Shown here in pieces: positions 17,190 to 25,756 of a DNA stretch of 64,000 nucleotides. Position 1 is the first letter of the stretch. Each line of letters opens with the position of its first letter. The notes under the pieces were generated by a model. The model saw only the letters and a list, made by a program, of their open reading frames with translations, made no database searches and was not told where the DNA came from. The position numbers were made by a program, and so were the translations under genes. Location of the stretch: assembly GCA_038893495.1 (NCBI GenBank), contig JAWARJ010000001.1:248001-312000 (forward strand). The letters run 5' to 3'. The stretch is from Thermoproteus sp. (GTDB taxonomy: Archaea > Thermoproteota > Thermoprotei > Thermoproteales > Thermoproteaceae).

Positions 17190-17247
17190 ATAAGATGATG
17201 ACAAAACGGTCTACGCGACGATGACGACGAGACCGACTTCTGAGTTA
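17190..17247 (+). ncRNA. C/D box sRNA (2'-O-methylation guide)
   Basis: Box C ATGATGA at 17195-17201, box C' ATGACGA at 17221-17227 (one mismatch) and box D CTGA at 17240-17243. The spacer between C' and D is exactly 12 nt. D' is degenerate. A TATA box is at the right distance, and the RNA lies in the 170-nt gap between divergent serA and the HTH-CBS gene, just ahead of the latter's TATA. Confidence 0.75.
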
Positions 17248-17278
17248 AAGATATTAAACTCATTATACCAGCAATATA

Positions 17279-18136
17279 ATGGGTATGTCGGACTCTATAT
17301 ACAACGTGCTTAAGACGTTAGTAGATATATACACTAGGGAGAATACGCCAGTTAAGTCCAAGGAAATCGCCGAGGCCTTGAAGGTCCACGAAGGATATAT
17401 AAGGAACATAATGTCGGTCTTGAAGTCCATGGGGCTCGTTTTAAGCAAGGCGGGCCCCCATGGGGGCTACGTCCCCACCTCTAAGGCCTATGACATAATC
17501 AGCAAGCAGACTCTCTCGGTGCCCATATATTATAACAATGTGGTTATAGGATATGCGTTAGACATCTCGCTCATAGGACTGCTCACAGAGAAGCCGCTGG
17601 CGTCTCTACGCGTGCTGGGCGATTTAGGCCAGTACCTCAACAAGGAGGTGAGGGTGGGGCCTCTACCCAACGGCATAGTGATAATGGGCAAGTTGATAAA
17701 GGCGGACCTTGAGTCGCTAGTGGAGGTCGACTCGGTGGTCTCCATACCCCACGTGCCGGTCAGCGAGATAATGACCAGAAAGCCCGTGGTTGCGAAAGCC
17801 GACGAGCCCCTAGAGAAGTACCTAGAGGTGCTGTCCAAACGGCGCTATAGGGGCATACCCGTAGTCGACGACCAGGGCAGGCCTGTGGGTCTGTTGATGT
17901 CGTCTAGGGTCCTCGAGCTCCTCTCCCGTTGCGGCACCAACGTGAAGGTCGGCGACGTCATGATAACAAACCCGCCTGTAGTCAACGCCTCCGACGACAT
18001 CTACGACGTAATAAGCGCCATGCTGTCCAACAACATCGGCCGCCTGTTAGTTGTAGACGACGAAGGCAAGCTCGTAGGCATAGTGACCAGGACCGACATA
18101 CTTAGCAGAATAGCCTCTCTAGAGTCCATCTCATAG
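17279..18136 (+). CDS. HTH transcriptional regulator with CBS domain pair
   Basis: 285 residues. N-terminal winged helix (KSKEIAEALKVHEGYIRNIM..LVLSKAGPHGGYVPT, Rrf2/HrcA-like), a ~75-residue middle domain, then two CBS motifs (VSEIMTRKPVVAKADEP and VGDVMITNPPVVNASDD). CBS pairs bind adenosyl ligands such as AMP or SAM, so this is probably an energy- or SAM-sensing regulator. ATG 17279 is ~25 nt from TATA (ATATTAAAC). Convergent with the PfkB-like gene (6-nt overlap). Confidence 0.9.
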   Translation: MGMSDSIYNVLKTLVDIYTRENTPVKSKEIAEALKVHEGYIRNIMSVLKSMGLVLSKAGPHGGYVPTSKAYDIISKQTLSVPIYYNNVVIGYALDISLIGLLTEKPLASLRVLGDLGQYLNKEVRVGPLPNGIVIMGKLIKADLESLVEVDSVVSIPHVPVSEIMTRKPVVAKADEPLEKYLEVLSKRRYRGIPVVDDQGRPVGLLMSSRVLELLSRCGTNVKVGDVMITNPPVVNASDDIYDVISAMLSNNIGRLLVVDDEGKLVGIVTRTDILSRIASLESIS

Positions 18137-18901
18137 CCTCACGACGGAGACCTCGCAGCCGTAGGGCATCCTTTCGACCCTCCTGGTGGCTAAATACCCG
18201 GCCACATACATGGAGGCCTCACACAACGCCCTCTCGGGGTCCGCCGTCTTCAACATATAGGCGGCAAAGACCGCCAGAAACACGTCGCCACTCCCCGTGG
18301 CATCCTCCACTTCTATCTGCGCACTGGGCGCGTAGTACAGCCTCCCCTCCACCGCCATGTAGGCTCCCCCGGCGCCGAGCGTATATACGGCGATCCTCCA
18401 TCGGGAGTTGTACCCAGCTAGCCGCCGGGGGTCTATGTATATGTCGTCGTCTGAGAAGTGGACTATATCGGCCTCCGGCGCCTCCCCGCCGGACCTAATA
18501 AAGCCCTGGAGATCCACGGCGGACACATCGGCGTAGAACTTAACATCGCCAATTTCGTCGTAGACGGGGTTCAAGACCACGAGGGGGCCTTCGACCGTAC
18601 CCGATATCTTTACAGACGGCCTCCTCAAGGCTCTGCTCCTACGGGGCCTCTGCCTATAATCCAGCTCAAAGACCGTCGTGGCGTCGCCTACAATCAGGCG
18701 GGGCTCTACGCCTACCTTCCTCAATTCGCCCTCTATGAACTCCTTCTCCTCTGGCCCCACGACGCCTATGGCGCCTGCCGTAATTCCGAGGGCCGAGAAG
18801 GCCAGCCCCATATAGTAAGGGGGGCCTCCAATCCTCCTCTCAGTCTTCTCGTTAGTTATCACGTAGTCTATAGTAGGGTTTGCCACAACCACCGCGCGCA
18901 C
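18131..18901 (-). CDS. PfkB-family kinase, short
   Basis: 256 residues, shorter than most ribokinase-like enzymes (~300). The glycine motif RRIGGPPYYMGLAFSALG and the catalytic/anion-hole motif DATGSGDVF are present. Substrate unknown. Its start at 18901 is only 37 bp from the divergent start at 18939, so the promoters overlap. Confidence 0.85.
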   Translation of the reverse strand: MRAVVVANPTIDYVITNEKTERRIGGPPYYMGLAFSALGITAGAIGVVGPEEKEFIEGELRKVGVEPRLIVGDATTVFELDYRQRPRRSRALRRPSVKISGTVEGPLVVLNPVYDEIGDVKFYADVSAVDLQGFIRSGGEAPEADIVHFSDDDIYIDPRRLAGYNSRWRIAVYTLGAGGAYMAVEGRLYYAPSAQIEVEDATGSGDVFLAVFAAYMLKTADPERALCEASMYVAGYLATRRVERMPYGCEVSVVRL

Positions 18902-18938
18902 GGGGACAAAGCATAATTACTCCAATATAAGTACTGAT

Positions 18939-20090
18939 ATGCGCCGCCGCACAGCGGCCGTGCGGGGACATAGGTGGGAGGACCCGCTGGGCTCCCCCAT
19001 ACCTCCAGTCTACCTCACCGCAGTTTTCGAACAGATAGGCGAGGCCAGGAGGAGCGATAGGGGGGTCGACCTCAAATATAGTAGAGAGGAGAACCCCACA
19101 GTCAGAGCCTTCGAGAGGGTAATGGCGGCACTCGAATCGGGGGCGGACGCCCTGGCCTTCAACAGCGGAATGGCCGCCATATCGACGCTGGCCATATATC
19201 TATTAAGCCGCGGCGAAGTCTTATTGACGACTAAGGAGGCTTACGGGGCCACCTTGAGGTTTTTCTCAGCCCTAGAGGATAAATTCGACGTGAAGCTCGT
19301 GAAGACGTATCCCAGCACCGAGGCGGTGGTCGAGGGGATAAAGGCCGCGAGACCCAAAGTGGTCTTTCTGGAAACCATCACGAACCCGACCCTCAAGGTC
19401 TTAGATCTGCCCGAGGTGGTGAAGACCGCCAAAGATCTAGGCGCCGTGGTCGTCGTGGACAACACCTTCGCGACGCCCGTGTTGTTGAACCCATTAGCGC
19501 TAGGCGCCGACTATGTGGTGCATTCCGCCACAAAGTACATAGCGGGCCACAACGACGTCGTGGGAGGAGTTGTGGTTACTAGAGATGTAAATAGGGACTT
19601 GTGGACCTATAGGGCCATGTTGGGCGGCATAATGCAACCCCTCGAGGCGTTTTTGTGTATGCGCGGCGCCAAGACGCTCTATCCTAGATTCGAGACACAG
19701 AGCAAAAACGCCAAGGCCATAGCCGAATTTCTATCAGAACACAACAAAATCAAAGAGGTGATATATCCCGGCCTCCCCACCCACAGGGACCACGAAGTGG
19801 CCAGGAGGCTCTTCGGCGACATGTACGGAGGGGTGGTCTCCTTTAGGATTAAAGGAGGCCGCCGCGAGGTCGAGCGCCTCTTCTCATCATTTAAGCTCAT
19901 AACGCCCAGCCCCAGTCTCGGCGGCACTGAGACCATAGCGACATATCCAGTCTTGAGCGCGGCTTCGCCCATACCGCCAGAGGACAGAGAGGAGCTCGGC
20001 ATAACTGAAGACTTAATACGGCTCTCGGTGGGGCTGGAGGACGTGGAGGACCTAATAGAGGATCTGGACCAAGCCCTAAATTCGATCTGA
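18939..20090 (+). CDS. Cys/Met-metabolism PLP enzyme (cystathionine gamma-synthase/lyase type)
   Basis: 383 residues. PLP lysine K199 in SATKYIAGHND, ring-stacking Tyr in TTKEAYGATLRFF, and the VVDNTFATP strand identify the trans-sulfuration family. Members interconvert homoserine esters, cystathionine and methionine/cysteine; the exact reaction cannot be told from sequence alone. ATG 18939 lies 25 nt from TATA (CATAATTAC). Confidence 0.92.
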   Translation: MRRRTAAVRGHRWEDPLGSPIPPVYLTAVFEQIGEARRSDRGVDLKYSREENPTVRAFERVMAALESGADALAFNSGMAAISTLAIYLLSRGEVLLTTKEAYGATLRFFSALEDKFDVKLVKTYPSTEAVVEGIKAARPKVVFLETITNPTLKVLDLPEVVKTAKDLGAVVVVDNTFATPVLLNPLALGADYVVHSATKYIAGHNDVVGGVVVTRDVNRDLWTYRAMLGGIMQPLEAFLCMRGAKTLYPRFETQSKNAKAIAEFLSEHNKIKEVIYPGLPTHRDHEVARRLFGDMYGGVVSFRIKGGRREVERLFSSFKLITPSPSLGGTETIATYPVLSAASPIPPEDREELGITEDLIRLSVGLEDVEDLIEDLDQALNSI

Positions 20091-20153
20091 GACGCCGTCG
20101 GCTCCGTCGAGGTCGACGGTCCGATACATAAATACACGAGATATCTTCCCTCT

Positions 20154-20570
20154 ATGAAGGTGGTACGGACTGGCCTGCCCGTGACCGAACTCCTTAACGA
20201 ATTGAGGAAGGACCTACAGGACGAGAGCCTCGAATATATGCAGAGGATCCCTGCGCCCAAGCCTGGCGAGAGGTACCGCGACCTAATCGCAGAGCTCTTC
20301 ACCAAATACGGGGCGGCGGCAGTCTATATCTACTTGAAGACGTCTAGAGGCGAGAAGAGGTACACAATACTCGCGCGGTACGACTGGTCTTTCGGCGGCT
20401 TCGCCGAGGGCTGGGTCGTAGAGAAGGACGAGGTGAAGCTCTACGAGCCCATCGGCGTCAGTCTAAACCAATTCTCGACCACACTGGAGGAGTTCGGCGA
20501 TTTGTTCTGGAAGGCCGAGAACCTACTGGCGGGCAGGAAGGTAGAACGGGCAAGGGAACAGCCCTATTAA
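20154..20570 (+). CDS. Hypothetical protein
   Basis: 138 residues, mixed alpha/beta, no recognised family. A central LIAELFTKYGAAAVYIYLK helix-strand and a WSFGGFAEGWVVEKDEV turn are the most distinctive parts. ATG 20154 is ~24 nt from TATA (CATAAATA), supporting expression as a leaderless message. Overlaps S4e tail to tail by 4 nt. Confidence 0.7.
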   Translation: MKVVRTGLPVTELLNELRKDLQDESLEYMQRIPAPKPGERYRDLIAELFTKYGAAAVYIYLKTSRGEKRYTILARYDWSFGGFAEGWVVEKDEVKLYEPIGVSLNQFSTTLEEFGDLFWKAENLLAGRKVERAREQPY

Positions 20571-21280
20571 GACAGCTTGATCGCCGGCGCAGTCTCGCCG
20601 ATCGGCATCACGTAGTCGAGAATCGTCCTTTTTATCTCCTCGCCGCTCTTCAACGCGACAGTCGAAAGCCGCCTCTTCAACGTCCAGTTTATCTCCACCA
20701 CGTTGCCAGAAAAGCCCACGTTGCTTCCATCGAAGACCACTGCGTTCACGCCGAGCCTAAACGGTATGTGTTGTTTGACGGATTTGGACGAAAGGGAGTA
20801 GACGACGGAGTCAAAGGTCTTGTATTTCAGCCCGACGTCTACGGGCACTATTAAGTTCCTCCCGTCGTGGAAGTGCAGCTGTATCCTACTGCCCGACACG
20901 TAGTTCTTGCCTTCGACCCTCAAGAGCTTCAAGTCCGCCTCGTCGCTGGGTATCGACACGGGCTTTATATAGCTGACGGGGTCCGGCACGAGCCTATAGA
21001 CCTCGCCCGTCGGAACTATCTCAACGACGTCCATCACGCCGATGGGGAACTTGTACTCCCTCCTGACCCTACCGTCGACTTTTATATAGCCTCTCGATAT
21101 TATGTATCGGGCCTCCTTCAATGTCTTTGCGTAACGCAATACATCTCTGACGAAAAGCGCCAGGGGCATGGAGCGGTAGAGGCTGTGGGGGCCGGAGACA
21201 GGCCTGACAGCCCAGACGCCTCCTACCTTTCTGGGAATTGGCCACCACGCTGGCGATACAGCCCGTCGAAGGTGAGGCAT
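20567..21280 (-). CDS. rps4e: 30S ribosomal protein S4e
   Basis: 237 residues from ATG 21280 (MPHLRRAVSPAWWPIPRK). It has the S4-type RNA-binding motif (AKTLKEARYIISRGYIKVDGR) and the KOW-like C-terminal half. The ATG four codons upstream (21292) is less likely because the TATA at 21297-21310 is about 24 nt from 21280. Confidence 0.95.
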   Translation of the reverse strand: MPHLRRAVSPAWWPIPRKVGGVWAVRPVSGPHSLYRSMPLALFVRDVLRYAKTLKEARYIISRGYIKVDGRVRREYKFPIGVMDVVEIVPTGEVYRLVPDPVSYIKPVSIPSDEADLKLLRVEGKNYVSGSRIQLHFHDGRNLIVPVDVGLKYKTFDSVVYSLSSKSVKQHIPFRLGVNAVVFDGSNVGFSGNVVEINWTLKRRLSTVALKSGEEIKRTILDYVMPIGETAPAIKLS

Positions 21281-21296
21281 AGCCGTCCTCAAGTGA

Positions 21297-21310
21297 GGCT
21301 TTATAAAGTT
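21297..21310 (-). promoter_or_regulatory. TATA box for rps4e
   Basis: Minus-strand ACTTTATAAAG element; spacing of ~24 nt to ATG 21280 decides that start over 21292. Confidence 0.6.
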
Positions 21311-21312
21311 AA

Positions 21313-21507
21313 TCAGCTTGAATACTTCCTATAGAGTATGGGAGCGATTATGCCGACGGCGAGGCCGACGGCCGCTAGGGCCATGTCGCGTATCAAGATG
21401 TTGCTCTGTAGGTAGCTCATCAGATATAGGTCGTTGAGGATTATGAGGACCCCCACGAGGATCGAGACGGCACTCAACGCGTAGACTAGAACGCCTTTAG
21501 CCGACAT
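21313..21507 (-). CDS. Small membrane protein with two transmembrane helices
   Basis: 64 residues: two hydrophobic helices (ALSAVSILVGVLIILN and MALAAVGLAVGIIAPIL) joined by a short polar turn, ending in RKYSS. No family recognised. An AT-rich element at 21526-21533 lies ~23 nt upstream, and the same element serves the divergent PLD gene. Confidence 0.65.
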   Translation of the reverse strand: MSAKGVLVYALSAVSILVGVLIILNDLYLMSYLQSNILIRDMALAAVGLAVGIIAPILYRKYSS

Positions 21508-21549
21508 GGGTCTCTGTTAGGTCAATTATTTAATGGTTTTCCTACCTCT

Positions 21550-22290
21550 ATGGAGCTTGGGAGGGGCTCGGCCAAAGTCATAGCCTCGGCCATACAGGCT
21601 GCGAACAAAAAGATATTGGTCTCCTCGCCCTGGATAGGACGTAAGTTCGCCGATATTTTAATCGAAAAGGCGCTCGCCGGCGTTCAGATATACGTGATAA
21701 CTATGGACCTAGAGGACAACGAGGGGAGGATTTTGGCGCGAGCCGCAGACTACTACGGAGAGGAGGAGTTGAGGCGGGCCAGCCTCGAAGTGGCGCATTG
21801 GAGGGAGAAGTGGAGGGCCAACCGCATAGCCCTATTTAGAGACCCTATGCTTTCCTTCTTCCTGTCGGCCCTATTGGTGTTGTTCGCACATGTCCTTCCG
21901 GGATATTCTTCCTTCTTCTATGCGGGCGCCCTGGGCCTTATCGCTGTCGGCATCGTCTTGGCGATATATAGGGCCAGATCGGGCAGATCCATAAAGGCCC
22001 AATTGCTTTCAGCCGAGGCCGAATTGGAGAGGACGGGCAAAAACGTAGCGAGCGCCAGAGAGTCCATTAGGAGGAACTTAAAGGCGTTAGTAGTGCCGCT
22101 CAACGTCGCCTTCGTCCACGCCAAGCTCTACGTAGCCGACGGACGCGCTTGGGCGTCTTCGGCGAACTTAACGGAGAGCGGCGTCAACAACAACATAGAG
22201 GTCGTAGTCGAGGTGGACCCCTCCCAGGCCGAGAGCGCGTTTATGGAGCTGTGGTCCCGCCTGGCGGCTGAGGTCAGTCCTCGATCTTGA
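21550..22290 (+). CDS. Phospholipase D-like protein with internal transmembrane hairpin
   Basis: 246 residues. Residues ~10-60 form a PLD-like half (ILVSSPWIGRKFADIL), residues ~100-140 are two transmembrane helices, ~145-180 a helical linker, and the C-terminus has one HKD motif (H190, K192, N206, E209). One HKD per chain implies dimerisation to build an active site, as in Nuc-type nucleases. DNA, RNA or lipid as substrate cannot be decided. Tail overlaps the VWA gene by 17 nt. Confidence 0.85.
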   Translation: MELGRGSAKVIASAIQAANKKILVSSPWIGRKFADILIEKALAGVQIYVITMDLEDNEGRILARAADYYGEEELRRASLEVAHWREKWRANRIALFRDPMLSFFLSALLVLFAHVLPGYSSFFYAGALGLIAVGIVLAIYRARSGRSIKAQLLSAEAELERTGKNVASARESIRRNLKALVVPLNVAFVHAKLYVADGRAWASSANLTESGVNNNIEVVVEVDPSQAESAFMELWSRLAAEVSPRS

Positions 22291-23521
22291 TGAAGTGGCC
22301 GGGATAGTCGACGGAGCTCCTCCCGGCCGAAACCAAGATCACCTTATGCCTCGACGCCAGCTCAGAGAACAACTTTCTAGTCTCACCCGTCTCCGCCACC
22401 TCGAAGTCGCTGAACACTATCACGACGGCTTTCCTCTTGGCGCTTGTCAATACGTACTTTATGGCCTCGTCGGGGATGGTGCCCCCTCCGCCCTTTAGGC
22501 CCCTCTTTATCTTCTCTATGTCGGAGAGACGTTTGAGCTCCACAGGCTCGTAGGCGCGGGCGTCCCACGGCACGACCACCACTTTGGACACGCCCGCCTT
22601 CAAGACGCCGTATACCTCCGACACAAACCTCCTAAGCCTCTCGTCGTCTATAGAGGCCGAGGTGTCCATCAAGACGTAGACCTCCACGGCGTTGGGGCCC
22701 ATGCCTATTTTGGAGGGATACCACTCCGTCTTCCTGGAGGACCTAGACCAACGCTTCCTGATATCCCTAAGGCTCTCTACCATCTCCTCCAGCTCGGCCC
22801 TCAAGAGCCTCCTCCAGTCGAGGGAGGGCTTTCCGACGTCCGCCACATGTCTCACGTGGCCGAAGGGAGAGGTGCCAGGCTCCTTGAAGGAGCGGACTCT
22901 CCTCAACTTCCTCTCGAGCGCCCTCTTGATCTCGCCGGGGCTTTTCGCCTGGCGTATCTCCTCAGACCCCTGATTTATAGTGACGTAGTTGGACACTTGC
23001 TTCTCGCCCTCCGCGATTCTGGAGGACTGCTTGTACAACCGGAAGAGTTGCCTCCTGGAGAGGCCTGACAGGCGCGCCGCCAGCTCCTCGGCGGACATCT
23101 TCAAGGCGGAGGAGCGCGAAATCCCGACGTGGCTAGCCCTCAACATGTCCCAAGGGACCTCGAAGCCCCCCGCCTCCAACTTCTCGTTAATCACCACGTC
23201 GGCCGCCACGTTGAAGGCCATGGCCTCCTCAGCCTTCCCCATCTTCATGAGGTCCCTAGCCCGGTCCAAATGGCCCAGATAGGCGTGTAGCACCTCGTGC
23301 ATCAAAATAGCTGCCCTGTTCTCGGTGGTGAGGCCTTGCTGGAAAAACCTATCTCCCACTAAGATCATATTGCCTGTAAACATGGCGTAGGCGTTCTTCG
23401 GGACCTCCTTCGAGTAGCCTATGGGGAATGACATGACGAGGAAGTAGTAAGTGGGGTCTCTAAGCATTAAGTACTCTTTGATCTTCTGAAACTCCTCCAT
23501 GACGCGGCCCAGCTCAGTCAC
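22274..23521 (-). CDS. DUF2201-type metallopeptidase/VWA-like protein
   Basis: 415 residues. A zinc-peptidase motif HEVLHAYLGH starts at residue 75, and the C-terminal ~130 residues form a VWA-like domain with DTSASID (MIDAS-like DxSxS) and a later TIPDE/FSDFE pair. Proteins of this design are usually partnered with MoxR-type AAA ATPases, and one is encoded just upstream (24116). GTG 23521 lies ~25 nt from TATA (AAATATT), so it has its own promoter. Confidence 0.9.
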   Translation of the reverse strand: MTELGRVMEEFQKIKEYLMLRDPTYYFLVMSFPIGYSKEVPKNAYAMFTGNMILVGDRFFQQGLTTENRAAILMHEVLHAYLGHLDRARDLMKMGKAEEAMAFNVAADVVINEKLEAGGFEVPWDMLRASHVGISRSSALKMSAEELAARLSGLSRRQLFRLYKQSSRIAEGEKQVSNYVTINQGSEEIRQAKSPGEIKRALERKLRRVRSFKEPGTSPFGHVRHVADVGKPSLDWRRLLRAELEEMVESLRDIRKRWSRSSRKTEWYPSKIGMGPNAVEVYVLMDTSASIDDERLRRFVSEVYGVLKAGVSKVVVVPWDARAYEPVELKRLSDIEKIKRGLKGGGGTIPDEAIKYVLTSAKRKAVVIVFSDFEVAETGETRKLFSELASRHKVILVSAGRSSVDYPGHFIKIED

Positions 23522-23694
23522 TCTATATGACGGGACTTGTCAATATTTACCTTTCTCACATGGGACCTCAACGACCTCCGCGCGCCTCTAAACGAGTCCA
23601 AAGCAACCGCTTGAGTTGCCCCTCGTGCGCACAAGCCCTATACATATAGCCACATCTAAAAATAACTCATTTAAAGCGTCTACCTTGTTTAATT

Positions 23695-23862
23695 GGGGTC
23701 ACAAGCCAGGAGCATTGTGAATAGTGTTCCAGCAAGATAGGTCGCCAAGGCGAGGATGGGACCAACTTTGAGGAGGAGCGGTTGGCAGGAGCGGCTACGT
23801 AGTCTGTAAGTGGCAGAATCGAGCCGTAGGACTCACACCGCCAGGGGCCCGCTGAATGGGCA
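23695..23862 (+). ncRNA. Possible structured non-coding RNA (unassigned)
   Basis: The 341-nt gap 23522-23862 has no convincing ORF. A TATA-like TTTAAAG at 23670-23676 points to a plus-strand transcript starting near 23695. The following ~170 nt is G/C-rich with several short complementary segments (CCAAC with GTTGG; CTACG with CGTAG; a GCCC/GGGC hairpin near 23850). No C/D boxes or tRNA signature are seen. It contains GCAGAATCGAGCC, which only loosely recalls conserved region V of RNase P RNA. I do not assign it. Confidence 0.3.
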
Positions 23863-24216
23863 TTACCTCCAGAGGCTGGCCGCAGCCTTCCTTACCTTCA
23901 ACGGGAGCCTGCTGGCGAAGTCCTCTATCAGCTCCCGCTTCATGCCAACTCTCTCCTTGAAGAGGCGGATAGCCGTGGATAAGATATAGGCGTAGAACTC
24001 CCTCTCTTCGTCCGCTAAATATTCGAGGAGGCTCATGTCGATGGAGCCGCCCGAGATGTACCTATCCACCAGCGCCTTAGCGTAAATGGATGACGCTATC
24101 AGCTTCTGCTCTAGGTCAAACTTTTTCCACAGCTCTAGGGGCCTTTCGAAAAAACTCTCTAGGCACTCTAGAGAGGTAGAAGTTGAGAAACTTCGACCCC
24201 GTCGACCTGCCCACAT
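23863..24216 (-). CDS. Small helical protein of the AAA/VWA locus
   Basis: 117 residues from ATG 24216, all helical from about residue 35 on (FDLEQKLIASSIYAKALVDR). With this start it overlaps the AAA gene by 101 nt; the only later in-frame start (GTG ~24054) would cut the conserved-looking helices, so a non-standard start near 24120 is possible. No family recognised. Position between AAA and VWA genes suggests an adaptor or substrate (inference). Confidence 0.6.
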   Translation of the reverse strand: MWAGRRGRSFSTSTSLECLESFFERPLELWKKFDLEQKLIASSIYAKALVDRYISGGSIDMSLLEYLADEEREFYAYILSTAIRLFKERVGMKRELIEDFASRLPLKVRKAAASLWR

Positions 24217-25000
24217 TGCCGTAGGTAACTTCGGCTATTAGGTCCTCGTCGGCCTTGACGCCGCCCAGTATGTGTAGCTGCACGGCGAGCCTGGTCCAAG
24301 ACCTGGGTGTGGGATAGGGCTCGAGGCCTTCGGGCTCTTTGGGCGGCTCGAAGAGGAAGGAAGGCCCCTCCCTTAAGAACTCGCAGACAGCCCTCTCCCA
24401 GGAGTTCCCGAACCTCCGCTCCATATAGGCGCACCACTCGTCCACTGTGGGCGGCTCTACGTTCAAAACGGTCAGCCTGTTGAGGAGGGGCGCCGGCAGG
24501 GGCTCGGCGTCGACGCTCATGGAGGGCGGGTTGCCCGCCAGCACCACGATGACCTCCGGCGAGAGGCGCCAGCTCCAACCGGCCTTGCCCTCTTGGACCA
24601 AGCTGTAGAAGAAGACCCTCTGGTCGGCCCTCTTGACATTAGTCATTTCGTCTATGAAAAACAGGCCGCGGCATTTCGACAAGATCTTGAGCCTCACGGG
24701 AGTCAAGAAGTCGATCACGTCGCCAGACGCCAAAGGCCTCGGTATGGATACATCTTCGGGAAAGATATGAGGCGCAGCGACTCTTAGGTATACGAAATAG
24801 TCCTTACAGTCTTCCACCAGCTTGTGGGCGGTCGACTCGTCTATTAGGTCGAGATCTATGAAGATACGCCCCTCCTTCTTGGCCAGCTCCCTGGCGTACT
24901 GTTCGGTCACTTCTGTCTTCCCGATGCCGGGCCCTCCCAACAACAACGTCTTGTTCAACGTCTCCGGCGGCAGGTTCAATATCTGCGTTATACGCACCAC
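24116..25000 (-). CDS. MoxR-type AAA+ ATPase
   Basis: 294 residues. Walker A GGPGIGKT at 22-29, Walker B LFFIDEM near 115, sensor-1 Asn in VLAGNPPS, and an arginine-finger-like LLNRL. MoxR ATPases act with VWA proteins in protein-complex or metal-site maturation. Tandem GTG codons at 25000/24997; TATA (TTATTTATA) near 25020. Confidence 0.9.
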   Translation of the reverse strand: MVRITQILNLPPETLNKTLLLGGPGIGKTEVTEQYARELAKKEGRIFIDLDLIDESTAHKLVEDCKDYFVYLRVAAPHIFPEDVSIPRPLASGDVIDFLTPVRLKILSKCRGLFFIDEMTNVKRADQRVFFYSLVQEGKAGWSWRLSPEVIVVLAGNPPSMSVDAEPLPAPLLNRLTVLNVEPPTVDEWCAYMERRFGNSWERAVCEFLREGPSFLFEPPKEPEGLEPYPTPRSWTRLAVQLHILGGVKADEDLIAEVTYGNVGRSTGSKFLNFYLSRVPREFFRKAPRAVEKV

Positions 25001-25036
25001 GGACCTATTGCGTCTCGTATAAATAAGCTAAACGCC

Positions 25037-25738
25037 CTAAGAGAACAGGAGCTTGTAGAGCGAGAGACACTCCTTGGCGGTAAGCCCCTCGCAGGCCTTG
25101 CCGGGCCTGCAGAAGTCGGCGAGGCCGTTTATGAACTTTACGGCGTCCTCTACGTGTTTGAAGAAGGCCGAGGCGAAGATGGCCCCGCTGTAGCTCCGCT
25201 TTATGATAGTGGCGCCTAGGTCCTCCAGAATTTTGGGGGCTGCCACTATGACGGGACATCCGCCTCTCAGCGATAGACCTATATCTATACCGCCTTCACA
25301 TATATATAGGTCCATATCCTTATTGTTGCCTACAAGGAATGCATAGATGCAAGCGCCTCTGAGATCTACATCGATAAATTTGGGCTCTATAAATTTATAT
25401 ATTGCATCTATAATCGCCGGGGCCTTCCTCGAGGCGCATTCAAATGCCGCCAGGACGTTCTCGTAGCCCTTCACTGAAAACACCGCATTGCCGTATCTAA
25501 GCGAGATGGAGTTGCCCCTAACGCTGATGTGCGTCAGCCGCTGGCCCTCTATGCTACAATAGACTGACTTTATCGCTGTGGCGCGCCAAGTCAAAACTAG
25601 AGAGGCCGCGAAGCCTAGAGTTACAGCCAGAGAGATGAGGTGTAGCCCGCGGACCCAGGCGAGGGCGGCCAACGACAAAAATACCAAAAAGCCGCCCCGC
25701 TCCAAGAAAAAACGATAGAAGCCGAGGGCCAGCTTCAC
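25037..25738 (-). CDS. Hypothetical protein with N-terminal transmembrane helices
   Basis: 233 residues. Two hydrophobic helices at ~17-50, followed by a ~180-residue soluble domain with strands (KSVYCSIEGQRLTHISVRG) and scattered Cys, including a C-terminal CRPGKACEGLTAKEC cluster that may form disulfides. No family recognised. Lies upstream of the AAA gene, 36 nt apart. Confidence 0.65.
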   Translation of the reverse strand: MKLALGFYRFFLERGGFLVFLSLAALAWVRGLHLISLAVTLGFAASLVLTWRATAIKSVYCSIEGQRLTHISVRGNSISLRYGNAVFSVKGYENVLAAFECASRKAPAIIDAIYKFIEPKFIDVDLRGACIYAFLVGNNKDMDLYICEGGIDIGLSLRGGCPVIVAAPKILEDLGATIIKRSYSGAIFASAFFKHVEDAVKFINGLADFCRPGKACEGLTAKECLSLYKLLFS

Positions 25739-25756
25739 GAAAATTCCGATTTGGAT

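Noticed and set aside
22280-22330. C/D sRNA from TTGATGA near 22284
   Set aside because: No box D at suitable distance; the sequence is coding on both strands.
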